This document shows positions 42,355 through 50,575 of a DNA stretch of 64,000 bases, piece after piece. Positions within the stretch are counted from its first letter, which is position 1, and each line of letters opens with the position of its first letter. The stretch comes from Mesorhizobium escarrei (GTDB lineage Bacteria; Pseudomonadota; Alphaproteobacteria; Rhizobiales; Rhizobiaceae). Location: assembly GCF_935825525.1 (NCBI RefSeq), contig NZ_CAKXZT010000168.1:1-64000 (forward strand), in the 5' to 3' direction. The translations under genes and the position numbers were made by a program. The notes under the pieces are model-generated. The model worked only from the letters and a program-made list of their open reading frames with translations, was not told the origin of the DNA and ran no database searches.

Positions 42355-43337
42355 GCGAAACGACCATCGGCGGCATCGCCGGCCGCATGCCGAAATTCAT
42401 TCGCCGCGCCGATCCGGCGGTGCTGACCGCCTTTGCCTGCATCGTGCTGCTGCTGTTTGTCGGCAGCCTCTATTCGCGCAGCTTCCTGTCGCCGGAATAT
42501 CTGCTGCAGCAGCTCAAAGTGGCCTCGTTTCTCGGCGTCATCGCCACCGGCATGATGCTGGTCATCCTGCTCGGCCAGATCGACCTGTCGGTGCCATGGT
42601 CGGTGGCGGCGGGCGCGATGATGGCCTGTGCGGCCGCCGCCTACGGCCCGCTCGGCGTGGCGCTGGCGATTCCGTTCGGCATTTTGTGCGGTGTCGCGAT
42701 CGGCATCGTCAACGGCATCGGCGTTGCTTATCTGCGCATTCCCTCGATGATCATCACGCTCGCCACCAATGCCGTCGCCCAAGGGCTGATGGTGGTCTAT
42801 ACAGGCGGCTTCTCGCCGCAGGATTCGGCGACCCGGGCGATGCGCTTTCTGGCGACCGGCATTGCCATTCCGGGCGTGCCCAATGCGGTCGTCATCTGGG
42901 CGCTGATCGGTGCTGCGATGGTTTTCGTGCTGACCCGCACCGGCTTCGGCCGCACGGTCTACGGCATCGGCAACCGCGAGCGCGCCGCCTACCTCTCCGG
43001 CATCGACACGCGGCGCGTGGTGCTGATCGCCTTCGCCGTTTCCGGCGGGCTCTCCGCCTTTGGCGGCGTGCTTCTGGCCGGCTATGCCTCCAAGGCGGCC
43101 CAGTCGATGGGCGACGCCTATCTCCTGCCGTCGATCGCTGCGGTGGTGCTTGGCGGCACCTCGATTCTCGGCGGCCGCGGCTCCTATCTCGGCACGGTCG
43201 CGGGCGTTATCCTGATCACACTTTTGCAATCCATTCTTTCCGTCATGCAGATGCCGGAGGCGGGGCGGCAGATCATCTATGGCGTCGTCATCGTCGCCAT
43301 GCTCCTGCTTTACGGCCGCGCGCCGGCCAGCCGCTAA
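42351..43337 (+). CDS. Sugar ABC transporter permease (second of two)
   Basis: The 328-aa paralogue of the preceding permease has LVILLGQIDLSVPWSVAAGA and VVLGGTSILGGRGSYLGTVA. In it the common GGIDLSVG reads GQIDLSVP. The GTG at 42351 overlaps the upstream stop; the frame is open much further upstream, but that stretch is in another frame of the first permease. Two distinct permeases in one ribose-type importer are found in some autoinducer-2 and sugar systems. Confidence 0.87.
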   Translation: MSETTIGGIAGRMPKFIRRADPAVLTAFACIVLLLFVGSLYSRSFLSPEYLLQQLKVASFLGVIATGMMLVILLGQIDLSVPWSVAAGAMMACAAAAYGPLGVALAIPFGILCGVAIGIVNGIGVAYLRIPSMIITLATNAVAQGLMVVYTGGFSPQDSATRAMRFLATGIAIPGVPNAVVIWALIGAAMVFVLTRTGFGRTVYGIGNRERAAYLSGIDTRRVVLIAFAVSGGLSAFGGVLLAGYASKAAQSMGDAYLLPSIAAVVLGGTSILGGRGSYLGTVAGVILITLLQSILSVMQMPEAGRQIIYGVVIVAMLLLYGRAPASR

Positions 43338-43366
43338 TCCGCATCGTGGACGAAAAGATAGCAAAA

Positions 43367-43894
43367 ATGCAGAGCGATCGCATTCGGCCCGCACCGGCCC
43401 TCGTGGTGATGGGCGTCGCCGGCTGTGGCAAGTCGGCTGTCGGCGAAGCGCTGGCGGCGGAATTGGGCGCTGTCTTCGTCGAGGGCGACAGGTTGCATCC
43501 ACCGGAAAACGTCGCACGCATGGCAAGCGGTGAGCCGCTGACCGACGCATTGCGCGAAGGCTGGCTCGACGCGATCGGCCGGCGCATTGCCGGATCGGTC
43601 GGCGATGGGCAAGCCGTCGTCGCCGCCTGCTCGGCGCTGAAGCGCAGCTACCGCGAGCGTCTGCGCGGTTTTTGCCAGGACATCGTTTTCCTCTATCTGG
43701 AAATCGATCCCGCGACCGCAAAGCAGCGTGTCGGCTCCCGCCGGGGCCATTTCATGCCGGCAAGCCTGGTCGACAGCCAGTTCGCCACGCTCGAAGCGCC
43801 GGCAGCCGACGAGAATGCATTGACGCTCGATGCAACGCGCCCGATCGCCGACATTGTCGCCGACGTCTTGGGCCTGTTTGAGGCGAATTCATGA
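43367..43894 (+). CDS. gntK: Gluconokinase, GntK type
   Basis: The 175-aa product has the P-loop GVAGCGKSAVG (about residues 16-26), the DRLHPPENVARMASGEPLTD segment typical of thermoresistant gluconokinases, CSALKRSYRERLR and SRRGHFMPASLVDSQFATLE. Length and motifs match E. coli GntK (175 aa). It phosphorylates gluconate to 6-phosphogluconate for the Entner-Doudoroff or pentose phosphate pathways. GTG at 43346 is an alternative start. Being last in the importer operon, it is the best pointer to the imported substrate. Confidence 0.88.
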   Translation: MQSDRIRPAPALVVMGVAGCGKSAVGEALAAELGAVFVEGDRLHPPENVARMASGEPLTDALREGWLDAIGRRIAGSVGDGQAVVAACSALKRSYRERLRGFCQDIVFLYLEIDPATAKQRVGSRRGHFMPASLVDSQFATLEAPAADENALTLDATRPIADIVADVLGLFEANS

Positions 43895-43932
43895 GCGGAT
43901 GGCTGGCGCGGATCCGCCTCAGCGGCGCCTGA

Positions 43933-44382
43933 TCAGATCTGCGACGTCAGCTCGACTGGAAAATCGTCATTGTCGGCGTCGCGCATGGCGGCGAGGCTGC
44001 GATTGTCCAGCACCTCGGCGATCGCCTGGCGCACCTCCAGCATCATGTTCCGGACCTGGCATGTCGCCTCGTCGCAGTCCTCGCAGCGCTGATATTGGGT
44101 GCGGCTGGCGCAAGGGATCGGCGCCAGCGGCCCGTCGAGGACGCGCACGACATGGCCGATCTTGATCTCCGAGGCCGGGCGGGCGAGGCGATAGCCGCCT
44201 TCCTTGCCCTTGCGGCTCTGGACGAAGCCGGCATTGCGCAATTCGCCCAGAATGGCATCCAGGAATTTCTTCGGGATGTTGTTGGCGACCGCAATGTCGT
44301 TGACGAACGCCAGCTGGCCGACCGGCAAGCCTGACAGATGCACGAGGGCCTTGAGGCCGTATTTGCCTTTTTTGGTAAGCAT
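43933..44382 (-). CDS. Rrf2 family transcriptional regulator
   Basis: The 149-aa product has an N-terminal winged helix (LTKKGKYGLKALVHLSGLPV, then NNIPKKFLDAILGELRNAGF and the wing with RKGKEGGYRLARP). A C-terminal cluster of Cys is present (PCAS, QRCEDCDEATCQVR). Rrf2 proteins such as IscR and CymR sense FeS cluster or cysteine status. The neighbouring sulfate transport genes point to control of sulfur assimilation. The number and spacing of Cys could bind a [2Fe-2S] cluster but differ from IscR. Confidence 0.87.
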   Translation of the reverse strand: MLTKKGKYGLKALVHLSGLPVGQLAFVNDIAVANNIPKKFLDAILGELRNAGFVQSRKGKEGGYRLARPASEIKIGHVVRVLDGPLAPIPCASRTQYQRCEDCDEATCQVRNMMLEVRQAIAEVLDNRSLAAMRDADNDDFPVELTSQI

Positions 44383-44406
44383 GCCCGATTCAGTTCATGA
44401 AACCCC

Positions 44407-44427
44407 AACCGCCCGCATCTGGCGGTT
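44407..44427. other. Inverted repeat upstream of the Rrf2 gene
   Basis: AACCGCC (44407-44413) and GGCGGTT (44421-44427) form a 7-bp stem about 25 bp before the Rrf2 start at 44382. It may be an operator for autoregulation or a leader stem. The remainder of the gap to 44634 contains only the terminator at 44583. Confidence 0.3.
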
Positions 44428-44582
44428 GTTTGTGTGCAAATCATGACGTTTTGGTCGCGCGATGCAGTTTCGCGAAACAAGCCGTCCGATGGTACAGTAG
44501 GCACAAACACGTTGATTCTTCGTGACGTTTTGGACGGCGCGCTGGGAACGTGCGGGAAATCACCTGTCCGGAGCGTAAAAAC

Positions 44583-44611
44583 GAAGAAAGCCGGCAAAAG
44601 CCGGCCTTCTT
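44583..44611 (-). terminator. Rho-independent terminator of the downstream sulfate-binding protein gene
   Basis: On the minus strand the sequence forms GAAGGCCGGC-TTTT-GCCGGCTTTC (near perfect stem of about 10 bp) followed by TTCGTTTTT. It lies 24 bp after the stop codon at 44635. Confidence 0.75.
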
Positions 44612-44634
44612 ATCCAGTTCGAAGATCGCTTGCT

Positions 44635-45621
44635 TCAGCGGCTGCCATAGGTCTGGTCGAGCAGACCGCCGGCTGCGAAATGCTCGGCCTGGATCTTGTC
44701 CCAGCCGCCGAAGACATCCTCCACCGTCAGCAGCCGGACATCGGGGAACTCGGCCTTGTATTTGGCGGCGACCGCCGCGTCGCGGGCTCGCAGGCCGTTG
44801 CGGGCGGCGATGTCCTGGCCCTGCGGCGTGTAGAGGAAGTCGAGATAGGTCTTGGCGAGGTCACGCGTGCCATGCTCGTCGGCGACCGTGTCGACGATCG
44901 CCACCGGAAACTCCGCCAGCAGGCTGACCGAAGGCGTCACCTGCTCGAACTTGTCATCGCCATACTCCCTGCGGACGCCGCGCGTTTCCGACTCGAAGGT
45001 GATCAGCACGTCGCCGATCTCACGCTGCACGAAGGTGGTGGTGGCGGCGCGCCCGCCTGAGTCGAAGATCGGCACGTTGTTGAACAGCTTGGTGACGAAT
45101 TCCTTCACCTTGGCGTCGTCGCCCTTGAAGGCCTCCTTGGCGTAGGCGGTGGCCGCGAGATAGGTGTAGCGCGCATTGCCCGACGTTTTCGGGTTGGGGA
45201 AGATCACCTGGACGTCGTCGCGCACGAGATCGTTCCAATCCTTGATGTTCTTTGGATTGCCGGCGCGCACCAGGAAAGACGGCAGCGAATAGAAAGGCGA
45301 GGCGTTGGCGGGGAAGTCCTTTTGCCAGTCGGCGGAGACAAGACCCTTCGAAACCAGGAAATCGATATCGAGGACCTGGTTGAAGGTGACGACATCGGCG
45401 CCGAGGCCTTCGGCGATGGCACGCGCCTGCGCCGACGTCCCGGCATGCGACTGGTCGACGGTCACGCCGGGATGCTCGGCGACGAAGGCCTTGTTTATCT
45501 GCGCAAACAATTCGCGGCCGACATCATAGGACGCGTTCAGCAATTTGTCGGCCGACCACGCTTGGGAGGATGCGAGGAACAGGCCGGCCAATGTGGCGAC
45601 GCCAAGCAAAAATCGCTTCAT
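44635..45621 (-). CDS. Sulfate ABC transporter substrate-binding protein (second copy)
   Basis: The 328-aa periplasmic protein has a signal peptide (MKRFLLGVATLAGLFLASSQ to AWSADK) and the Sbp/CysP pattern: LNASYDVGRELFAQINKAFV, QSHAGTSAQARAIAEGLGAD, IFPNPKTSGNARYTYLAA and VAIVDTVADEHGTRDLAKTY. These residues bind tetrahedral sulfate or thiosulfate. The start at 45621 has GGAG upstream. It has its own terminator, and the Rrf2 gene follows on the same strand, about 250 bp on. It is clearly related to, but not a copy of, the binding protein at 49196. Confidence 0.9.
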   Translation of the reverse strand: MKRFLLGVATLAGLFLASSQAWSADKLLNASYDVGRELFAQINKAFVAEHPGVTVDQSHAGTSAQARAIAEGLGADVVTFNQVLDIDFLVSKGLVSADWQKDFPANASPFYSLPSFLVRAGNPKNIKDWNDLVRDDVQVIFPNPKTSGNARYTYLAATAYAKEAFKGDDAKVKEFVTKLFNNVPIFDSGGRAATTTFVQREIGDVLITFESETRGVRREYGDDKFEQVTPSVSLLAEFPVAIVDTVADEHGTRDLAKTYLDFLYTPQGQDIAARNGLRARDAAVAAKYKAEFPDVRLLTVEDVFGGWDKIQAEHFAAGGLLDQTYGSR

Positions 45622-45840
45622 GAAACAGAACTCCAATGCACTTATTGCCGAAGCATAGCGGCAAGGCATGATGGGCGACGAGACACGTAGGACAGCTTCG
45701 CCACGTCACCGCTAGAAAAATGTTCCCATTCCGGGCCGTCGTTAGGATTTTCTTTCACGCAGAGTCTTTAGGGACACCTGGGCAGCGGTCCCTATCCGTT
45801 GGCAAGACGATTGTATCGCGACTCTGTTTGGCATCTACAT

Positions 45841-45850
45841 TGCATATACA
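45841..45850. promoter_or_regulatory. Near-palindromic TGCATATACA box before vapB
   Basis: TGCATATACA (45841-45850) is a 10-bp near-palindrome that abuts the AAGGAG ribosome binding site of vapB. VapB antitoxins usually autoregulate through palindromes near their promoter, so this is a candidate site, and could also serve as the -10 region. Confidence 0.3.
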
Positions 45851-45864
45851 AAGGAGCCATTGCC

Positions 45865-46137
45865 GTGCCCCAGCACCGCCATTCCAAAACGCCACCAAAA
45901 GAGGCGAAGCTGTTCCGCAACAATTGCAGCCAAGCGGTGCGCATTCCTGTCGAGTTCGATCTTCCAGGCGAAAAGGTCTTGATCAGCCGTGAAGGCGATC
46001 GCTTGGTCATCGAGCCGGTCCGCAAACCTGGCCTGTCGGCGCTGCTCGCGCAATGGGCGCAAGAGCCGCCGCTCGGTCCCGAGGAAGACATCCCCAAGAT
46101 CGACGATATGCCTGTCAAATCCGAGAAATTATTTTAA
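45865..46137 (+). CDS. vapB: VapB-type antitoxin (AbrB/SpoVT fold)
   Basis: The 90-aa product has the VapB pattern KLFRNNCSQAVRIPVEFDLP, VLISREGDRLVIEP: a swapped-hairpin DNA-binding AbrB-type domain, then an acidic C-terminal tail that would wrap the toxin (LGPEEDIPKIDD). GTG at 45865 is preferred, with AAGGAG 8 bases before it. The longer frame from 45799 crosses the promoter. Its toxin partner, directly downstream, is broken. The gene lies on the opposite strand to the flanking sulfate genes and appears to be an insertion into that locus. Confidence 0.85.
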   Translation: MPQHRHSKTPPKEAKLFRNNCSQAVRIPVEFDLPGEKVLISREGDRLVIEPVRKPGLSALLAQWAQEPPLGPEEDIPKIDDMPVKSEKLF

Positions 46138-46311
46138 TACGGTTCACGCTGGACACCGACATTATCAGCGACATGGTCCGAAACCCGGCGGGGCAGGGCC
46201 ACCATTGGCCAAAACGGCCTTTTTATTGCTGCCCACGCCTACGCACTGGGCACGACCCTGGTGAGCGCCAACCGGATCAAAGGCCTGAAGGTCGAGAACT
46301 GGCTGGCGTAG
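46137..46311 (+). pseudogene. vapC toxin remnant, start lost and centre deleted
   Basis: Right after vapB the sequence reads ATA CGG TTC ACG CTG GAC, encoding RFTLDTDIISDMVRNPAGQ, the N-terminus of a PIN-domain VapC with its first catalytic Asp. The expected overlapping start TAATG is TAATA here, so the start codon is lost. From about 46204, in another frame, IGQNGLFIAAHAYALGTTLV followed by NRIKGLKVENWLA and a stop at 46309-46311 is the VapC C-terminus. About 80 central residues, including the other acidic residues, are missing. Confidence 0.75.
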
Positions 46312-46325
46312 CGCCCGATAGAGGA

Positions 46326-47369
46326 TCAAGCAGCCGGAAAAAGCTTCCAGCGTCGCGGCCTGAACGCCACGCGGCTTTTTTGCGCCGCCGGATGGTCGAC
46401 CGGCAGCTCGATCTCGACCCGCTGGCGATCGCCGCCGATTTCGAGCTCGACCCGTCTGGTGCCGGCGACGCGGCGGCTGGCGGCGACCGTGCCGGCGATG
46501 CAGCCATTGCATTCGTCCACCAGGTCGACATCGTGCGGGCGGAAGAACAGCGTTGCTTCGCCTCGCGGTGCCTGCGGCGCGGACAGCCCGATCGGGCGGT
46601 CGGCGATCCAGACCTGGCCGTCCTCGACCTTGACGGGAAGCGCGCTCGATTCACCGATGAAGCCGTAGACGAAGGGCGAGTTCGGCGTGTCGTAGATTTC
46701 GTCGGCGGTGCCGACCTGCTCGATGCTGCCCTGGCTCATCACCACGACGCGGTCGGCAAGCTCGAGCGCTTCTTCCTGGTCATGGGTGACAAAGACCGTG
46801 GTGTGGCCGGTGGCGTCGTGGATGTCGCGCAGCCAGCGGCGCAATTCGCGGCGGACCTGGGCGTCGAGCGCGCCGAACGGCTCGTCGAGCAAAAGCACGG
46901 CCGGTTCGATCGCCATCGCGCGGGCAAGCGCCACGCGCTGGCGCTGGCCGCCCGAAAGCTGCGCCGGATAGCGCTTTTCCAAGCCGGAAAGCTGGACGAG
47001 GTCGAGAAGCTCTGAAGCCCGGCGGCGGATTTCCTGCGCCGACGGCCGTGACGGCCCGTGCCGAACTTTTAAGCCGAAGCCGATATTGTCGGCGACCGTC
47101 ATATGGCGAAACAGCGCATAATGCTGGAAAACGAAGCCGACATTGCGCTCCTGGATCGATTTTTGCGACGCATCCTCCTCGCCAAAGAAGATCCTTCCTT
47201 TCGTCGGCCGCTCCAGCCCGGCGATCAGCCTGAGCAGCGTCGTCTTGCCGGAGCCGGAAGGCCCGAGCAGCGCGATCAGTTCGCCGGACTTGATGTCGAG
47301 CGAAACGTCGTGGAGGGCCGGAAACCGCTCAAACTCCTTGCGCACGTTGGCAACGCGAACTTCCATCAA
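46326..47369 (-). CDS. cysA: Sulfate ABC transporter ATP-binding protein
   Basis: The 347-aa ATPase starts with MEVRVANVRKEFERFPALHD and has Walker A GPSGSGKTT, signature LSGGQRQRVALARAM, Walker B VLLLDEPFGALD and H-loop VFVTHDQEEALE. A C-terminal TOBE-like domain follows (about residues 240-345). It is the last gene of the sbp-cysT-cysW-cysA run; the gap to cysW is 65 bp. It ends 14 bp from the convergent vapC remnant. Confidence 0.92.
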   Translation of the reverse strand: MMEVRVANVRKEFERFPALHDVSLDIKSGELIALLGPSGSGKTTLLRLIAGLERPTKGRIFFGEEDASQKSIQERNVGFVFQHYALFRHMTVADNIGFGLKVRHGPSRPSAQEIRRRASELLDLVQLSGLEKRYPAQLSGGQRQRVALARAMAIEPAVLLLDEPFGALDAQVRRELRRWLRDIHDATGHTTVFVTHDQEEALELADRVVVMSQGSIEQVGTADEIYDTPNSPFVYGFIGESSALPVKVEDGQVWIADRPIGLSAPQAPRGEATLFFRPHDVDLVDECNGCIAGTVAASRRVAGTRRVELEIGGDRQRVEIELPVDHPAAQKSRVAFRPRRWKLFPAA

Positions 47370-47434
47370 CCGTCCCTTTTTTGTCGATGCATGTAGTTAT
47401 CCCAAAACCGCTGCGCACTTTTGGGCGACATGCA

Positions 47435-48319
47435 TTAGTGTCCGCGCGTCGCGGCGAGCTCGGCGCCGTAGCGCATCTCGAGAAGTGTTTTCAAGACCAG
47501 CGTGACGAGCGCCAGGCCCGCAAGCAGTGAAGCGACGGCGAAGGCGGCTGCGGCATTGTACTCGTTATAGAGGATTTCGACATGCAGCGGCATGGTGTTG
47601 GTCAGTCCGCGTATGTGGCCCGACACGACGGAGACCGCGCCGAACTCGCCCATGGCGCGGGCATTGCACAGCAGCACGCCGTAGAGCAGCCCCCATTTGA
47701 CGTTGGGCAGCGTTACGTACCAGAAAGCCTGCCAGCCATTGGCGCCGAGCGACAGCGCTGCCTCCTCGTCACCATTGCCCTGTTCCTGCATCAAGGGGAT
47801 CAGTTCGCGGGCGACGAAGGGGAAGGTGACGAAGATGGTAGCGAGCACGATGCCCGGCACGGCAAACAGGATGACGATGCCATGCGCCTTCAGCCAGGCA
47901 CCGAACAGGCCCTGCGCGCCGAACAACAGCACATAGACCAGGCCGGAAATGACCGGCGAGACCGAAAACGGCAGGTCGATGAGCGTGGTAAGGAAGGCCT
48001 TGCCCTTGAACTCGAACTTGGCGATGGCCCAAGCGGCGGAGATGCCGAAGACGACGTTGAGTGGCACCGAGATCGCCGCCACCAGCAGTGTCAGATGGAT
48101 CGCCGAGCGCGTGTCTGGGTTGGTCAGCGCCTCGGTGTAAGCGCTGAGGCCCTTTGCGAAGGCTTCGTTGAAGACGACGATCAGCGGCAAGAGCAGGAAA
48201 ATGCCGAGGAAGGCAAAGGTCACGATCATCAGCACGGCTTTCGCCGGGCGGCTTTCGGTCACTGCCGCCGACTGGCTTTCGTGGTGCGGTGCGTAGGATT
48301 TGATCTCCGGATCAGCCAT
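47435..48319 (-). CDS. cysW: Sulfate ABC transporter permease CysW
   Basis: The 294-aa inner-membrane protein has six spans. The EAA-type loop is [20 protein letters not shown], and [20 protein letters not shown] is characteristic of CysW. The start overlaps the end of cysT by 8 bp, so the two permeases are coupled. It forms the sulfate/thiosulfate channel with CysT. Confidence 0.92.
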   Translation of the reverse strand: MADPEIKSYAPHHESQSAAVTESRPAKAVLMIVTFAFLGIFLLLPLIVVFNEAFAKGLSAYTEALTNPDTRSAIHLTLLVAAISVPLNVVFGISAAWAIAKFEFKGKAFLTTLIDLPFSVSPVISGLVYVLLFGAQGLFGAWLKAHGIVILFAVPGIVLATIFVTFPFVARELIPLMQEQGNGDEEAALSLGANGWQAFWYVTLPNVKWGLLYGVLLCNARAMGEFGAVSVVSGHIRGLTNTMPLHVEILYNEYNAAAAFAVASLLAGLALVTLVLKTLLEMRYGAELAATRGH

Positions 48320-49163
48320 AGCGCTTGCGGCTCCACGTCTGCACCAGATTGATGACCAGCAGCATCACGAACGACAAAGCGAGCATGATTGCCGCGATCG
48401 CGGTCGCTGCCGCATAATTATATTCCTCCAGCCGGATGACGATCAGAAGCGGCGCGATCTCGGATTTGTAGGGCAGATTGCCGGCGATGAAAATGACGGA
48501 GCCGTACTCGCCGACACCGCGTGCGAAAGCCAACGCGAAACCCGTGACGATCGCGGGCGCCAGGCCCGGAAGCAGAACCCGGGCGATGGTCTGGAAGCGA
48601 TTGGCGCCGAGCGTCGCGGCCACTTCCTCCACCTCCTTGTCGATCTCCTCCATGATCGGCTGGACAGTGCGCACGACGAAGGGCAGGCCGATGAAGATCA
48701 GCGCTATAACGATGCCGAGCGGCGTGTAGGCGACCTTGATGCCGAGCGGCGCCAGCAGGCTGCCGAGCCAGCCATTCGGCGCGTAGAGCGTGGTCAGCGC
48801 GATGCCGGCCACCGCCGTCGGCAGTGCGAAGGGCAGGTCGACCATGGCATCCACGATGCGGCGGCCAGGAAAGTTGTAGCGCACCAGCACCCAGGCGACG
48901 ATCGTGCCGAAGACGACATTGACGGAAGCGGCAATAAAGGCCGTGCCGAAGCTGATTTCAAGCGCATTGACGGTGCGGCGGTCGGTGGCGATCGCCCAGA
49001 AATCGGCCCAGCCGAGCGCGGCCGATCGCCAGATCAGCCCCGACAGGGGAATGAGAATGATGAGCGTGAGGTAGGCAAGCGAGAAGCCGAGCGTCAATCC
49101 GAAACCCGGAATGACGCTCGGCTGTCTGAACCGCCACCCCGCCTTGGCGGGTGCTGTGGTCAT
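48312..49163 (-). CDS. cysT: Sulfate ABC transporter permease CysT
   Basis: The 283-aa permease has [20 protein letters not shown] at the N-terminus, [20 protein letters not shown], the EAA loop [20 protein letters not shown] and [20 protein letters not shown], all typical of CysT (CysU). It lies 32 bp after the sulfate-binding protein gene. With CysW and CysA it imports sulfate delivered by the periplasmic protein. Confidence 0.92.
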   Translation of the reverse strand: MTTAPAKAGWRFRQPSVIPGFGLTLGFSLAYLTLIILIPLSGLIWRSAALGWADFWAIATDRRTVNALEISFGTAFIAASVNVVFGTIVAWVLVRYNFPGRRIVDAMVDLPFALPTAVAGIALTTLYAPNGWLGSLLAPLGIKVAYTPLGIVIALIFIGLPFVVRTVQPIMEEIDKEVEEVAATLGANRFQTIARVLLPGLAPAIVTGFALAFARGVGEYGSVIFIAGNLPYKSEIAPLLIVIRLEEYNYAAATAIAAIMLALSFVMLLVINLVQTWSRKRYG

Positions 49164-49195
49164 ATCGTCCTGATCTAGAGTCTAGCTAACTGGGT

Positions 49196-50224
49196 CTACT
49201 GGGCCGGCTTGTAGATCTGGTCGAATATACCACCGTCGCCGAAATGGTAAGGCTGTGCTTTCTTCCAACCGCCAAAAAGCGGATCGTCGATGGTGATCAG
49301 CTTGATCTCCGGCAGTTTGGCGAGGTCCTCCGCCGGTACCAAATCCGGCTTCGACGGGCGATAGTGGTTCTTGGCGATCAGCGTCTGGCCTTCCTTGGAG
49401 TAGAGGTAGCTCAGATAGGCTTCGGCGACTTTTCGCGTGCCCTTGGCATCGACATTGGCATCGACCACGGCGACCGGCGGCTCAGCCAGGATCGAGGTCG
49501 GCGGGTAGACGATATCGAAATTGTCGGCGCCGAATTCGTCGAGCGCCAGATAGGCCTCGTTCTCCCAGGCCAGCAGCACATCGCCCAAGCCTTTTTGCGC
49601 GAAGGTCACGGTCGCACCGCGCGCACCGGTATCGAGCACTGGAACATGCGCGTAGAGATTGCCGACGAATTCCTTCGTCTTGGCGTCGTCGCCGCCATCC
49701 TTGGCGTTGGCATAGGCCCAGGCGGCGAGATAGTTCCAGCGTGCGCCGCCCGAAGTCTTGGGGTTCGGCGTGATCACCTGGACGTCGTCCTTGACCAGAT
49801 CGCCCCAGTCCTTGATGCCTTTCGGATTGCCCTTGCGGACGAGGAAGACGATGGTCGAGGTGTAGGGCGCCGAATTGTTCTCGAATTTGGTCCGCCAGTC
49901 GGGATTGATCTTCTTCGATTTCTCGACGATGGCGTTGATGTCGCCTTCGAGCGCCAGCGTCACCACGTCGGCGTCGAGGCCGTCGATCACGGCGCGGGCC
50001 TGCGCGCCCGACCCGCCATGTGACTGCTGGACGGTTACCGTCTCACCGGTCTCGGCCTTCCAGTGGGCGGCAAAAGCCTCGTCGAATTGCTTGTAAAGTT
50101 CACGCGTCGGGTCATACGACACGTTGAGGATGGTGGTATCGGCAAACGCGAAACCGAGCGTGCCGAACTGGACAGATGTGGCGACCAGTGCGCCGAGCAG
50201 TTTCCTGAAATGAGGATTGGTCAT
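49196..50224 (-). CDS. Sulfate ABC transporter substrate-binding protein
   Basis: The 342-aa periplasmic protein has a signal peptide (residues 1 to about 28, ending in GFAFA), then [60 protein letters not shown] and [18 protein letters not shown]. The last segment with NEA(Y/F) is usual for Sbp; the second copy at 44635 has FESETRG there, so ligand preference (sulfate against thiosulfate) may differ. GGAGG precedes the start at 50224. It is the first gene of the sulfate operon. Confidence 0.91.
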   Translation of the reverse strand: MTNPHFRKLLGALVATSVQFGTLGFAFADTTILNVSYDPTRELYKQFDEAFAAHWKAETGETVTVQQSHGGSGAQARAVIDGLDADVVTLALEGDINAIVEKSKKINPDWRTKFENNSAPYTSTIVFLVRKGNPKGIKDWGDLVKDDVQVITPNPKTSGGARWNYLAAWAYANAKDGGDDAKTKEFVGNLYAHVPVLDTGARGATVTFAQKGLGDVLLAWENEAYLALDEFGADNFDIVYPPTSILAEPPVAVVDANVDAKGTRKVAEAYLSYLYSKEGQTLIAKNHYRPSKPDLVPAEDLAKLPEIKLITIDDPLFGGWKKAQPYHFGDGGIFDQIYKPAQ

Positions 50225-50250
50225 TTCTGCCTCCGTTGAGATCACCTCAA

Positions 50251-50267
50251 TCTACCGAATTAGTAGA
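50251..50267. promoter_or_regulatory. TCTAC-N7-GTAGA palindrome upstream of the sulfate operon
   Basis: TCTACCGAATTAGTAGA has 5-bp inverted arms around an AT-rich centre, 27 bp upstream of the binding-protein start at 50224. Its form fits sites of Rrf2-type regulators, and an Rrf2 gene is at 43933. The rest of 50268-50575 (to the end of the pbpC gene) holds no gene I can support. Confidence 0.45.
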
Positions 50268-50575
50268 AATTAGATGCATTCAAAGTTGCTTTTTTCGCCC
50301 TTTTGAAGCAATTTTTCGCCGGCTTTCGGCCTCACGAAAAAATTCTTTCCTCGCAACGCCGCTATGCGGAATCCGAGCACATGAAGCGATCTATCTAGAG
50401 GCAGGTCGCTCCTCGGCAATGGCTGGATGTGGTGCGAGCGGTGGCTGGCGAAAGAGTGGCAAGGAGACGGCGCCCTTGCGGAAGACGCGCTTCGGTGCCT
50501 CGGAACAGGCATGGGCAAGTATCCTGCTACCCGCCGACCTCGTGGAAGCCAATTCCGTGAATCGCTTGGCGCATT

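Noticed and set aside
42111-43721. 536-aa open frame on the minus strand
   Set aside because: Antisense of the second permease and gluconokinase; rich in Arg and Asp/Gly, with no recognisable motif.
50270-50518. 82-aa open frame on the minus strand before the sulfate operon
   Set aside because: No motif, no ribosome binding site and a chance-like composition. The region is more likely promoter DNA.
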